A DNA stretch of 64,000 nucleotides from the NCBI RefSeq assembly GCF_024609765.1, contig NZ_JANFDG010000023.1:27261-91260 (forward strand), in the 5' to 3' direction. Below, one piece after another: positions 9,408 to 17,571 of this stretch. Position numbers and translations under genes: made by a program. Source of the DNA: Shinella pollutisoli. Its GTDB lineage: Bacteria > Pseudomonadota > Alphaproteobacteria > Rhizobiales > Rhizobiaceae. The number at the start of each line of letters is the position of its first letter. Within the stretch, counting starts at the first letter, position 1. The notes beneath the pieces were generated by a model, which worked only from the letters and a program-made list of their open reading frames with translations, searched no databases and was not told where the DNA came from.

Positions 9408-10478
9408 ATGAAGAAACTGCTTCTCGCCCTTGCCACCTCCGCCGCCCTCCTCGGCTTTTCCGCCGCCGCCGGCGCCCAGGACAAGACCAAGGTCTGCTTC
9501 ATCTATGTCGGCTCGAAGACCGACGGCGGCTATTCGGAAGGCCACGACCGCGGCCGCCAGGAACTGGAACAGGCCCTCGGCGACAAGGTCGAGACGGCCT
9601 TCCTCGAGAACGTGCCGGAAGGCCCCGACGCCGAACGCGCCATCGAGCGCATGGCACGCTCCGGCTGCGCACTGGTCTTCACCACCTCCTTCGGCTTCAT
9701 GGACGCCACGATCAAGGTGGCGCAGAAGTTCCCCGACGTGAAGTTCGAGCATGCGACCGGCTTCAAAAGCTCGGAGAACGTCGGCACCTACAACGCCCGC
9801 TTCTACGAGGGCCGCTACATCCAGGGCGTGATCGCCGCCAAGGTCTCCAAGGCCGGCGTGGCGGGCTACATCGCCTCCTTCCCGATCCCGGAGGTGGTGA
9901 TGGGCATCAATGCCTTCATGCTGGGGGCGCATTCGGTCAATCCGGACTTCAAGGTCAAGATCGTCTGGGCCAACACCTGGGCCGATCCCGGCAAGGAAGC
10001 CGACGCCGCCAAGGCGCTCGCCGACCAGGGCGTCGACATCCTGACGCAGCATACCGACTCGACCGCGCCGATGCAGGTCGCCGCCGAGCGCGGCATCAAG
10101 GCCTTCGGCCAGGCCTCCGACATGATCGCCGCCGGCCCCGAGACGCAGCTCACCGCCATCGTCGACACCTGGGGCGCCTACTACATCAAGCGCACGCAGG
10201 CGGTGATCGACGGCACCTGGAAGCCGGAGAACATCTGGGACGGCCTCAAGGACGGCATCCTCACCATGGCGCCCTACACCAACATGCCGGACGACGTGAA
10301 GAAGGCCGCCGAGGAGGTGGAGGCCAAGATCCGCTCCGGCGAGCTGCACCCCTTCACCGGCCCGGTCAAGAAGCAGGACGGCTCGGACTGGCTCGCCGAA
10401 GGCGAGGTCTCCGACGACGGCACGCTGCTCGGCATGAACTTCTACATCGCCGGCATCGACGACAAGCTGCCGCAGTAG
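9408..10478 (+). CDS. BMP-family ABC transporter substrate-binding lipoprotein-like protein
   Basis: The 356-residue protein has a cleavable signal peptide (hydrophobic stretch then AAAGAQD near residue 23, without a lipobox cysteine) and the BMP/PnrA-like fold (PF02608). Family landmarks are TDGGYSEGHDRGRQELE near residue 40 and TDSTAPMQVAAERG near residue 212. PnrA-type proteins bind purine nucleosides; other alphaproteobacterial members bind related compounds, so nucleoside uptake is inferred. It sits 41 bases after the second permease with an AGAGGA ribosome site and ends the operon at a clear terminator. Confidence 0.92.
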   Translation: MKKLLLALATSAALLGFSAAAGAQDKTKVCFIYVGSKTDGGYSEGHDRGRQELEQALGDKVETAFLENVPEGPDAERAIERMARSGCALVFTTSFGFMDATIKVAQKFPDVKFEHATGFKSSENVGTYNARFYEGRYIQGVIAAKVSKAGVAGYIASFPIPEVVMGINAFMLGAHSVNPDFKVKIVWANTWADPGKEADAAKALADQGVDILTQHTDSTAPMQVAAERGIKAFGQASDMIAAGPETQLTAIVDTWGAYYIKRTQAVIDGTWKPENIWDGLKDGILTMAPYTNMPDDVKKAAEEVEAKIRSGELHPFTGPVKKQDGSDWLAEGEVSDDGTLLGMNFYIAGIDDKLPQ

Positions 10479-10502
10479 GTCCGGCGGACGTGCAGATGCG
10501 GG

Positions 10503-10529
10503 AAGGCGCTCCGGAAGGGGCGCCTTTTT
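10503..10529 (+). terminator. Rho-independent terminator of the BMP ABC operon
   Basis: A 10-base-pair stem (AAGGCGCTCC pairing with GGGGCGCCTT, one G-T pair) with a GGAA loop is followed by a T-run. It lies 25 bases after the binding-protein stop and before the regulator gene. Confidence 0.85.
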
Positions 10530-10634
10530 CGTTCATCAGCATTCAACGATGCTTTGCGGAATCGCCGGGGCGCTCTATACCTTCGGGATGGTTCCGGAAC
10601 GCACGGGAGATCCGGGACGGGAGAGGGGACGGCT

Positions 10635-11378
10635 TTGCGCAAGGGTCTGCTTGAGACGGTCATCGGCGGCGTCAGCACGCGTACCAGCCATGCCCAGGTG
10701 GTCAACGAACTTGGCAAGGCCATCGTCGCGGGCGACTATCCGGTGGGCGCCACGCTGCCGGGCGACGCCGAGCTCGCCCAGCGCTTCAAGGTGTCGCGCA
10801 CCGTGCTGCGCGAGGCGATGAAGACGCTCGCCGCGAAAGGCCTGATCGTGCCGCGCGCGCGCATCGGCACCCGCGTGACGCCCAACACCCAGTGGAACCT
10901 GTTCGACAGCGACATCCTGACCTGGTATTTCGCCGTCGGCGTCAACGAGGACTTCCTGATCCACCTGAGCGAGGTGCGGCTGGCCTTCGAGCCGCACGCC
11001 GCCGCCCTTGCCGCCCGCCACGCCTCCGAGGCGGACATCAGCCAGATGATGCGGCTCGCCGTCGCCATGGGCAATCCGGCGCACACGGCCGAGACGCTCG
11101 CCATGGCCGACCTGAAATTCCACCTGAGCGTGCTGGAGGCGTCGCGCAACCCGTTCCTGCGCACCGTCGGCAGCCTGATCGAGGCGGCGCTGGTCGGCGC
11201 CTTCAAGCTGAGCTCGCCCGCCGCCGACCGCGGCAAGATCGGCGACGTGGCGGCAAGCCATATCCGCATCGTCGAGGAGATCGACCGCCGCGACGAGGAG
11301 GGCGCGCGCCAGGCGATGGAGAACGTCATCAAGGTCGGCCGCGACCGCGTCGTCCAGGCCCTGCGCGAGCGCGGCTGA
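10635..11378 (+). CDS. FadR-subfamily GntR transcriptional regulator
   Basis: The 247-residue protein has an N-terminal winged helix (residues about 15-85, including GDYPVGATLPGDAELA and VSRTVLREAMKTL) and a C-terminal FCD ligand-binding domain with the metal-binding histidines spread as usual (for example near LKFHLSVLEASRN and ASHIRIVEEI). I chose the TTG at 10635, which has GAGGGGA five bases upstream; the longer in-frame extension to 10554 overlaps AT-rich leader sequence and is unlikely. Related proteins respond to sugar acids such as galactonate. It follows the nucleoside-type importer on the same strand but behind a terminator, so control of that operon is only a guess. Confidence 0.87.
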   Translation: MRKGLLETVIGGVSTRTSHAQVVNELGKAIVAGDYPVGATLPGDAELAQRFKVSRTVLREAMKTLAAKGLIVPRARIGTRVTPNTQWNLFDSDILTWYFAVGVNEDFLIHLSEVRLAFEPHAAALAARHASEADISQMMRLAVAMGNPAHTAETLAMADLKFHLSVLEASRNPFLRTVGSLIEAALVGAFKLSSPAADRGKIGDVAASHIRIVEEIDRRDEEGARQAMENVIKVGRDRVVQALRERG

Positions 11379-11388
11379 GGCGGCCGCG

Positions 11389-11736
11389 TCAGTCGTCGTT
11401 GCTGGCGTTGAGCTCCTCCGGCCGGAGGCCCTCTTCGGGTTCGTGGGCGGCGATCTGCACGGCGCCCAGCGTCTGGTAGAGATTGAACAGCGCCTCGCTC
11501 GCCCGCGCGGCGAGCCTGAAACAGTCCGGATTGCCGGCGATGGCGGGATGCTGGAGCAGCCGCTCGTCGACGAGGTCGAGGATCAGCGAGGCGGTGCTCG
11601 CCGCCTCGTGGAAGCCGAAGGTGCCGGGCGCGTAGTGGCCGAGCAGCTCCGCCGGCGTCATCTCGCGCTCGCCGGCGAGCAGGTCCAGCTGCTTCAGGCG
11701 CTCGTCCTCGAGTTCGGCATCGCTGCTCTCCAGCAT
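11389..11736 (-). CDS. Conserved hypothetical small acidic protein
   Basis: The 115-residue protein is rich in acidic residues and leucine and has no signal peptide or membrane segment. I choose the ATG at 11736, preceded by GGGGAG at five bases. It is convergent with the FadR regulator, ending 11 bases from its stop. I do not recognise a named domain. Confidence 0.65.
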   Translation of the reverse strand: MLESSDAELEDERLKQLDLLAGEREMTPAELLGHYAPGTFGFHEAASTASLILDLVDERLLQHPAIAGNPDCFRLAARASEALFNLYQTLGAVQIAAHEPEEGLRPEELNASNDD

Positions 11737-11809
11737 GGCATCTCCCCGTCGCTGATCCGTCGTCCCCCCGCACACTAGCGGAGAACGCAACCGCCGTCGA
11801 TGCGGCCCG

Positions 11810-12322
11810 TCAGCCCTGCGGCGACAGGGTGACGGAGGTGCCGGTCGCGGCGAGGTTGAGGCCGAGCTGGCCGCTGACGCTCACCGTCTGCAGGTGGATC
11901 GACCCGGACGTGCCGCCGACCAGCACATTGGCGCCGACGCCGGCGAGAACCGTCGCCTCGGCCGTGGCCCCCTGGTAGAGGCCGCCGAGCGAGCCCCGGT
12001 GGTAGCCGGCCGTCGGCGCGAAGACGGCCCAGACGATGCGGCCGCGGGTGGTGAAGCCGAGGTCGACGCCCATCTTGCGGATCACGCCGGAATAGCCGTC
12101 CTCCTGGCCCCGGATCGAGCGGAAGACGCAGTCGGCGGACTTTGCCGAGCCGAGCACGTAGCCGACGCCGCCGCCGACGTCGCAGGTGAGCATGCCGATC
12201 TTGACGCCGTCCTGGGAGTCCGGTTCGACATAGACCGGCGCCGCCTCGCGCACCGTCATGTCCGCAGCACTCGCGGCCGTGGCGAGCGCGAGGGTGAGGG
12301 CAGTTGCAAGCAATTTCGTCAT
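11810..12322 (-). CDS. DUF992 family secreted protein
   Basis: The 170-residue protein has a signal peptide (hydrophobic residues 4-17, cleavage after ASA near residue 19). The remainder matches DUF992 (PF06186): the GMLTCDVGGGVGYVLGSAK start, then a cysteine in SADCVF and a glycine-rich C-terminal half. It is a periplasmic protein of unknown role found widely in rhizobia, often in more than one copy. A GGAG ribosome site sits at a usual distance upstream of the ATG. It is monocistronic as far as can be seen, followed 73 bases later by the small acidic gene. Confidence 0.85.
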   Translation of the reverse strand: MTKLLATALTLALATAASAADMTVREAAPVYVEPDSQDGVKIGMLTCDVGGGVGYVLGSAKSADCVFRSIRGQEDGYSGVIRKMGVDLGFTTRGRIVWAVFAPTAGYHRGSLGGLYQGATAEATVLAGVGANVLVGGTSGSIHLQTVSVSGQLGLNLAATGTSVTLSPQG

Positions 12323-12772
12323 GGGAGCACTCCTTCGATCTTCTCAGGAACGGCCGCGGCAAAAGATTCGTTCCCGCCGCGACGCGATCGCGAAACGCTC
12401 GGCGACGATCATGGCGGAGTGTGGGCGGTGCCTGGCGGGCCGAAGCCGACGAAACGGAAAACTGCGTCTACGCTATGGCTCTCTAAGTTGAAGTAAGAGC
12501 GAAAGGTCGCAGTGGGGTGGAAAGCCGAATGGCGGCTCTCGGGCTGAGAGGAGCGCGTTAGCGGTCAGGCAGCTTTCGGACTTACGGAGTGGGGAAGCAG
12601 TCTTCCAGTGACGCAAAAATCTGTCGCCCGGTCGGGTTTGTGCATCTGACTTTTGCGACGGAAATCCCCTTGAAGAATCAGGTGCGGTGATTTTGTCGCA
12701 AGACTTAAGGAGGTCTGCGCTACTGCGCATTATAGAACCGCACGACTTACGGGGAATCCGGGCGCGTCTCGT
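12323..12772. other. 450-bp stretch without a recognisable gene
   Basis: No frame here has both a start with a ribosome site and a protein I recognise. A Shine-Dalgarno-like TAAGGAGGT occurs at 12707-12715 but no start codon follows at a usable distance. The base composition is lower in GC than the flanking genes. Confidence 0.5.
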
Positions 12773-13183
12773 TCAATGGGAGTTCGCAGAGCGCGAACGG
12801 GCCGAGCGCCAGAGGAAAACCGACACGGATACGACGATCCAGGCAAGCGCGATGCCGACAAGGTTGGGAAAGATGTCGACGACACGCGGATTGTGGCCGA
12901 TTACGGTGGTCTGAACGAGTTCCCAGCTCACGCCCACAAGAAAAGTCAGCACGGCAGCAAGCCGGATGCGCGAGTAGCCGGTTGCGAGTACGGCGAGGAC
13001 AAACAGCATAGCCATGGAGGCAATGTGCGGCATCTTGGTCAGGGCATTGACGATTGCCTCGGGCGTAACGGTGAAGTCCATCTGCGGAGGACGGCGACCA
13101 TCGGGAGCCCGATTGGCAGCCCAGATACTGGCCAAAGCGAGGGCCGTAAACGGTAGCGTGCGAAGAACCCTTAATACTTTCAT
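12773..13183 (-). CDS. VanZ-like small membrane protein
   Basis: The 136-residue protein has four hydrophobic segments (about residues 8-22, 50-66, 70-86 and 105-125). The order of short loops, including RLAAVLTFLVGVSWELVQ and then D-x-x-P-N-L-x-G, resembles VanZ-like proteins (PF04892), whose Asp-Asn motif in the last pair of helices is typical. A GGAG ribosome site precedes the ATG at 13183. The long upstream frame extension is not coding, as it crosses the integration site. This is the last chromosomal gene before the integrated element. The VanZ assignment is from pattern only. Confidence 0.6.
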   Translation of the reverse strand: MKVLRVLRTLPFTALALASIWAANRAPDGRRPPQMDFTVTPEAIVNALTKMPHIASMAMLFVLAVLATGYSRIRLAAVLTFLVGVSWELVQTTVIGHNPRVVDIFPNLVGIALAWIVVSVSVFLWRSARSRSANSH

Positions 13184-13300
13184 TGGGTCAGGACTCCGAT
13201 GTGATGTGAATGACAGGGTTTGGGTGCCGCGCTCAAGTGAGGTCGGAAGCTGCCGTTGCGGCCTCGGGATATACTGAACTGCAGCGTAAAACCGGCAATA

Positions 13301-13314
13301 TGGCGGATGGGGTG
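13301..13314. repeat. attL core (14-bp direct repeat)
   Basis: TGGCGGATGGGGTG is identical to the 3' end of tRNA-Ser at the other end of the element. The flanking bases differ on both sides, so the identity is exactly 14 bp. Confidence 0.85.
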
Positions 13315-13427
13315 TCTTTAGAAATTCCGTTTTTCCGTGAAAAACGTTGTCAAAGGATGTAAACGCATCCCGTTGAAATATCTTGCGGATTTCCAATTTC
13401 CATTGAAAATAGATACTTGCTAGCGGC

Positions 13428-13459
13428 GACCGGAAATAGGACCGGAAATAGGACCGGAG
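13428..13459 (+). repeat. Tandem 12-bp repeats, candidate integrase arm sites (left)
   Basis: The unit GACCGGAAATAG occurs twice in tandem (13428-13439 and 13440-13451) followed by a partial third unit. Each contains the heptamer TAGGACC with a 12-bp period, and the same heptamer with the same period recurs at the right end of the element. The position between attL and the integrase gene fits arm-type binding sites for the integrase, or excisionase sites. Confidence 0.6.
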
Positions 13460-13501
13460 CCGCTGGTCCCTTTTGAACGGAATGGATTGAAGGAACGAAA
13501 C

Positions 13502-14743
13502 GTGGCCCCCCGATTGCTGAACAAACTCACCCCGCTTGCAGTCAAGAACGCGCCTGTCGGTCGCCATGGCGACGGTGGCGGCCTCTATTTGCTCGTTCGG
13601 CCTGACGGCCGGCGATCCTGGCTGCTACGCTTCGTTCTCAACGGCCGTCAGCGCGACATGGGGCTTGGCACGGCCGCTGGCCCGGATGCCGTCAGCCTCA
13701 AGGACGCGCGCTCGGCCGCAGCCGAAGCGCGCAAGCTGCTCGACGCCGGCATCGACCCGATAGTCATGCGCGGCAAGAAGCTCGAAGAGGCGAAGGCTGA
13801 CCTCGAAAAGCCGACCTTCGAGGCGTTCGCGAAGGACTTCATCGATACGAAAGCAACCGCATTGCGGAATGAAAAGCACATCGATCAATGGCGCATGACG
13901 GTCGGCCCTGCATATTGCAAAGGCATCCAGAAAAAACGGCTTGACGAGATCGACACGGAAGACGCGCTTGCGATCCTTTCACCTATCTGGACGGTGAAGT
14001 CTGAAACCGCCGCCCGCATTCGCGGCCGGCTCGAAGCGATCCTTGACGCCGCCAAGGCAAAGGGCCTGCGAAGCGGAGAGAACCCCTTCCGCCTGCGTGG
14101 GCATATCGAGTTTCTTCTGCCGAAGCGAAATAGGCTTCAGCGGGGCCACCATGCAGCGATGGATTACAAGGCCGTTCCGGCCTTCTGGCCGAAGCTCGAC
14201 GCGCTCGATAGCCTCAGCGCGCAGGCGCTCAAATTTACGATCCTGACCGCCGCACGCAGCGGCGAGACGCGCGGAGCGACATGGGGCGAGATCGACCTTG
14301 ACGAGAAGCTATGGACCGTGCCCAAGGAACGGATGAAGGCCGGCCGTGAACATCAAGTGCCGCTCTCGGATGAAGCGGTAGCGATCTTGCGCAAGGTGCT
14401 GCCGCTCGCGCCGCAAGGCGCGGAGCGCGGCAAGGCACTGGTCTTCCCATCGCGAAAGCGAACGCCCCTTTCTGATATGAGCTTGGCAATGTGCTTGCGT
14501 GGTCGCGTCGAAGGCATCACGGTTCATGGCTTTCGTTCCACGTTCCGGGATTGGTGCGGCGACATGACCACCTATCCGCGTGAAGTCGCGGAAGCGGCGC
14601 TTGCGCATACTTTGCGCGGCGTCGAGGGAGCTTACAGGCGCGGCGCGGCGCTTGAGAAGCGTCGCGCACTGATGAGCGATTGGGCTGCATACGTGACGGG
14701 CACGCAAGCACGCAACGTTCTTCAATTTCAAAGGTCTGCGTAG
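13502..14743 (+). CDS. int: Tyrosine recombinase, P4-integrase type
   Basis: The 413-residue integrase has an N-terminal arm-binding domain (DUF4102-like, residues 5-85, with HGDGGGLYLLVRPDG). A core-binding domain (about 105-200) and a catalytic domain follow. The catalytic residues are seen as Arg in TAARSGETRG, His-x-x-Arg in HGFRSTFRDW, His in ALAHTL and the nucleophile Tyr in GVEGAYRRG. The GTG at 13502 has AAGGA seven bases upstream and gives the family-typical N-terminus; an upstream TTG at 13487 is less likely. It lies next to attL and should insert the element into, and remove it from, tRNA-Ser. Confidence 0.95.
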   Translation: MAPRLLNKLTPLAVKNAPVGRHGDGGGLYLLVRPDGRRSWLLRFVLNGRQRDMGLGTAAGPDAVSLKDARSAAAEARKLLDAGIDPIVMRGKKLEEAKADLEKPTFEAFAKDFIDTKATALRNEKHIDQWRMTVGPAYCKGIQKKRLDEIDTEDALAILSPIWTVKSETAARIRGRLEAILDAAKAKGLRSGENPFRLRGHIEFLLPKRNRLQRGHHAAMDYKAVPAFWPKLDALDSLSAQALKFTILTAARSGETRGATWGEIDLDEKLWTVPKERMKAGREHQVPLSDEAVAILRKVLPLAPQGAERGKALVFPSRKRTPLSDMSLAMCLRGRVEGITVHGFRSTFRDWCGDMTTYPREVAEAALAHTLRGVEGAYRRGAALEKRRALMSDWAAYVTGTQARNVLQFQRSA

Positions 14744-14780
14744 TGAAAATATAGAATTCCAACGCAACGAATTCTGAATG

Positions 14781-14812
14781 AGCGGCGCCAAATTGCGCCG
14801 CTTTTCATTTTT
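14781..14812 (+). terminator. Terminator after the integrase gene
   Basis: AGCGGCGC pairs with GCGCCGCT around a six-base AT-rich loop and is followed by TTTTCATTTTTT. It lies 38 bases after the integrase stop. Confidence 0.75.
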
Positions 14813-14816
14813 TGAC

Positions 14817-14846
14817 TTGCATTTTCGCGATTTTCGCTAATACGAT
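14817..14846 (+). promoter_or_regulatory. Possible promoter for the excisionase-led gene block
   Basis: TTGCAT (14817-14822) and TACGAT (14841-14846) are separated by 18 bases, in an AT-rich stretch directly after the integrase terminator and 80 bases before the excisionase start. This is pattern matching only. Confidence 0.4.
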
Positions 14847-14925
14847 TTGGACACTTCGGCACCATAGCCGTCGTTTTGATGGAGAAAATTAAAATGAAAC
14901 CCGTCACGCGACGCGCAGGTGTAAT

Positions 14926-15135
14926 ATGGACCCCGAGGAAATTATCGCTCACGAGAAGGATGGCACCCTTCTCCTGACCGTCGCGGAGGCTGCACGGCAG
15001 CTCCGCGTCTCCCGCCCCACTCTTTATAAAATGTTCAGGCAGGGCCTCCTGCCGAAACGCCGCTTGCTCGGCCGGACGCTCGTTGCGAGGGCTGACCTTG
15101 AGCGCTTGATCGCCTCGATCGCGGAGGCCGCCTAG
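14926..15135 (+). CDS. AlpA/excisionase-type helix-turn-helix protein
   Basis: The 69-residue protein is a MerR-like DNA-binding domain of the HTH_17 excisionase class. The pattern is TVAEAARQLRVSRPTLYKMF, then a wing with P-K-R-R-L-L-G-R-T and a closing helix beginning with R-A-D-L-E-R-L. Such proteins act as excisionase and directionality factor for P4-type integrases and often regulate int. An AGGTG ribosome site lies five bases before the ATG. An out-of-frame 27-codon reading frame with its own ribosome site (14894-14977) overlaps the start and could act as a leader. The next small gene starts directly after its stop. Confidence 0.85.
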   Translation: MDPEEIIAHEKDGTLLLTVAEAARQLRVSRPTLYKMFRQGLLPKRRLLGRTLVARADLERLIASIAEAA

Positions 15136-15276
15136 ATGTCGGCCTCGGCTCTCTCTCATCTCGATCGCCTTGCCATGCTCGCCGCCGCCTTCAAGCGGCG
15201 GCGCGCGCTTTTGGAGACCCTCGCGCCCACCGCCATCGCAAAGGCATTGCGCCTGGCCGTAGCAGGGAGGCGCTGA
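15136..15276 (+). CDS. Small basic hypothetical protein (46 aa)
   Basis: The frame starts at an ATG that directly follows the excisionase stop (TAG ATG) and ends in a TGATG that overlaps the next gene by one base. The peptide is rich in Ala, Leu and Arg, with helices around DRLAMLAAAFKRRRALLETLA, and may fold as a small helical hairpin. No family is recognised. The exact fit between its neighbours is the main evidence that it is translated. Confidence 0.5.
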   Translation: MSASALSHLDRLAMLAAAFKRRRALLETLAPTAIAKALRLAVAGRR

Positions 15277-16232
15277 TGGGTATCGTCCAGAAACCTCGAC
15301 CGGCAGCGGTCTTTGAGGAAAGCGATCCGCGCGCGGAACAAGCCTTGCGCGCGGTGCCGAAAGCCGCGCGCTTTCGGCGCGTAGGTTCATGCATTCTCGG
15401 TTACGATCACGATCCGCAGTCATATTGTCGCGGCTGGACGCAAGACCGCCAGCGGGTCGCTGAGATCGAGCGCCTGATCCGTCGTCGGCACGGCGGCCCG
15501 GTCGACACTGACGATGGCCTGATTTACCTCGAATTGATTTACCCGCATCTGCCCGCCGGATCGGCTCGCGCTTGGGCGACCGCAATGGCGCCGCTGCTGA
15601 CCGATAGCGAATTCCTGTCTGTCGCCGCGAGCGAGCCGAAGCGGTTCAACGCGACCGAAGCCGGCAAGGCCTTGGCCCTGACGCGTCAAGAGCGGAATGA
15701 GTTGAAGATCACGACCATTCGCGCAGTCGGGCAGACCGACGAAAGCATGAAGAAGGAGCGGCGCGAGCGTGATGCCGCTGCGGCCCGCGCCAAGCGGGCC
15801 GCGCTGCCGAAGAAGGAAAAGCTCAAGGACACCCGTCCGTGGGAGGCCCAAGGCATAAGCTACAGGACGTGGCGGCGTCGCCGTCAGAACGATGGCCAAA
15901 AAAACGTCGGCAGCAAGTATGAGGATCATATTGCTGCCGACGAAAAAATGGCCACACCGAATAGCGCGCGGCCCGCAGGCCGCGCGGCGAAAATGATCAG
16001 GCTGTCGCCAGAAACGACCGCAAAGCTGCACGAGATCGGCCGGATCGCGACCAACGCGAGCAAGCGTGCCAGCGGAGCGGCCGTAGCGCTCGTACGCGTC
16101 TTGCAGCCCAACACGAACGAGCAGACGCCTTATAGCGCTCGCTTGCGTCCTATCGGCGCGGCGGTGCAGAGCCAGCCGTCCATTCCGGTCAAGACCAAAA
16201 TCGATAAGGGCAACAGGAGGGCAGTCGCATGA
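15276..16232 (+). CDS. Hypothetical element protein with basic coiled region
   Basis: The 318-residue protein has an acidic-neutral N-terminal half (residues 1-135) with several Trp and Tyr residues, including a repeated-looking ILGYDHDPQSYCRGW and DTDDGLIYLELIYPHLP. A highly charged Lys/Arg/Glu-rich segment follows (about 140-205, for example MKKERRERDAAAARAKRA) and then a low-complexity C-terminal third. The basic segment suggests nucleic-acid binding, and the position after the excisionase is where phage-like islands keep replication or regulatory genes, but I see no primase, helicase or replication motif. It overlaps the preceding gene by one base and the next by four. Confidence 0.7.
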   Translation: MGIVQKPRPAAVFEESDPRAEQALRAVPKAARFRRVGSCILGYDHDPQSYCRGWTQDRQRVAEIERLIRRRHGGPVDTDDGLIYLELIYPHLPAGSARAWATAMAPLLTDSEFLSVAASEPKRFNATEAGKALALTRQERNELKITTIRAVGQTDESMKKERRERDAAAARAKRAALPKKEKLKDTRPWEAQGISYRTWRRRRQNDGQKNVGSKYEDHIAADEKMATPNSARPAGRAAKMIRLSPETTAKLHEIGRIATNASKRASGAAVALVRVLQPNTNEQTPYSARLRPIGAAVQSQPSIPVKTKIDKGNRRAVA

Positions 16233-16675
16233 GCACTCCCAGGATTTCTTGGGGACTTTGGGCCGGCCGCCGCGCAGCGGCGGCGTGCGGCATCAATGGC
16301 GACGACGCAGAACATTTTGCTCGTGCGCTCGCGCCGAGGATTGCCGACATCGCGCGCGAGATCATGCGCACTGAACAGCGGCGCGGGCCTCGCGAGATCG
16401 CGCTTTTTATGCTTCGCAATTGCACTGGCCGTCACCAGCGCGAAGTCATCATCGCAATTACGAACGATGACATTGAGACCGCCGCGCGCAAGATGCTCAA
16501 ATGGGCGACGGAAGGCTTGGCGCTTGCAGTCAACAATCCTCGCCCGTTCTTCACCCCCCGGCCTGCAATGTTCGTGACCGTGTTCCATTCCAATGGCGCG
16601 CGCACACGTTGGCAGCAAATCCCGAATGATCCCACCGATAGCGACGGCCATGGTCGCAAGGGAGGCGCGGTATGA
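16229..16675 (+). CDS. Hypothetical element protein (148 aa)
   Basis: It starts in an ATGA overlap with the preceding gene. The protein is mainly helical to about residue 100, with IADIAREIMRTEQRRGPREIALFMLR near the middle, and ends in a Gly/Asp-rich tail after an aromatic stretch (PRPFFTPRPAMFVTVF). I recognise no domain. The gene shares the block structure of its neighbours, so it is probably cotranscribed with the excisionase. Confidence 0.65.
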   Translation: MSTPRISWGLWAGRRAAAACGINGDDAEHFARALAPRIADIAREIMRTEQRRGPREIALFMLRNCTGRHQREVIIAITNDDIETAARKMLKWATEGLALAVNNPRPFFTPRPAMFVTVFHSNGARTRWQQIPNDPTDSDGHGRKGGAV

Positions 16676-16857
16676 GCCGCGCCGCCTTCCTGCCTGCGTC
16701 TCCTCCCTGCGCGCCCCCATGCGCGCCGTCAGCCCCCCGGCATCAAAGGATTTCTTGCTATCCCCGCCCCTCTGCGGGCAGCGCTGCCCCGGTGGGCGAG
16801 TGTTTTTCCACATTCCGTTTTCCCGTTTCGTTATCGCAGGAGCATCCCAATGACTAA
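16672..16857 (+). CDS. Possible small Pro/Ser-rich protein (61 aa)
   Basis: The frame begins in an ATGA overlap with the preceding stop and ends 8 bases inside the next gene. Its product is rich in Pro, Ala and Ser with four cysteines and no recognisable family. The overlap pattern favours it, the composition does not. It may be only a spacer that keeps ribosomes moving to the next start. Confidence 0.3.
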   Translation: MSRAAFLPASPPCAPPCAPSAPRHQRISCYPRPSAGSAAPVGECFSTFRFPVSLSQEHPND

Positions 16858-17326
16858 TCCAAACACCCCCGCCGGCAGCGTTTCAGCACAGCAGCTTGCC
16901 GCCCTTCTCATGATCTCCACCGGCCGGGTCCGGCAGCTTGCGCAGGCCGGCATCATCCCGAAGGCCGGCCGCGATGCTTACCCGATGGTCGCCGGCATCA
17001 GGGGCTATCTGCGGTGGCTCCAAGACGAGGGACGCCGCGCCGCGCAGGCGGCGTCGGCGGCGAAGGTCGCCTCTGCGCGCGCGACCGAGATTGAGCAGCG
17101 CATCGCACAGAAGATGCGGGAACTGATCCCGCTCGAAGATCACAGGCAAGTCATGGGAAGCCTCGTGCGTGTCGTGCGTCGCGAGGTCGAGAAAGTCCCC
17201 GCCGCGCTGCCGAGCTACATCCGCAATGAAGTTCGGGCCGAGATTGATCAGATGATGGGACGGATCGAAAAGGCCGCTGCCGATGCGCAGAAGAGCGCCG
17301 AGCTTGGCGAGGATTTCTATAAGTAG
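16850..17326 (+). CDS. Nu1-like terminase small subunit / DNA-packaging HTH protein
   Basis: The 158-residue protein has an N-terminal helix-turn-helix (VSAQQLAALLMISTGRVRQL, then AGIIPKAGRDAYPMVAGIRGYLRWL) and an alanine-rich helical C-terminal part. This matches Nu1/gpNu1-type small terminase subunits, which recognise the packaging site of phage DNA. There is no large terminase gene in the element, so if it works in packaging it would have to recruit a helper's enzyme. A GGAG ribosome site sits eight bases before the ATG. It could instead be a simple regulator, since the fold is shared with excisionases. Confidence 0.7.
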   Translation: MTNPNTPAGSVSAQQLAALLMISTGRVRQLAQAGIIPKAGRDAYPMVAGIRGYLRWLQDEGRRAAQAASAAKVASARATEIEQRIAQKMRELIPLEDHRQVMGSLVRVVRREVEKVPAALPSYIRNEVRAEIDQMMGRIEKAAADAQKSAELGEDFYK

Positions 17327-17571
17327 AAAACCAACGCACCACCATCGATATCGGCGTTGGAAAAGTATTGACGCGATATTCAGCGCCGAGTGAGACAAAA
17401 AAATACGTCAGCGCGTCCGTGTTTTCTTGACGAAAACGCCGTTGACGCTGATCATCTTAATCGCCTGATCGCAAATATGCGTGGGTTTCGGTGCCGAGCC
17501 CGTGAAAAACGGTAGGGCCGAACAAGACGACGCCTTCGGCGCGGTCAGGTCATAAAAGGACACCGACCGTC

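Noticed and set aside
12707..12715. Shine-Dalgarno-like TAAGGAGGT in a noncoding stretch
   Set aside because: No start codon follows at 5 to 12 bases.
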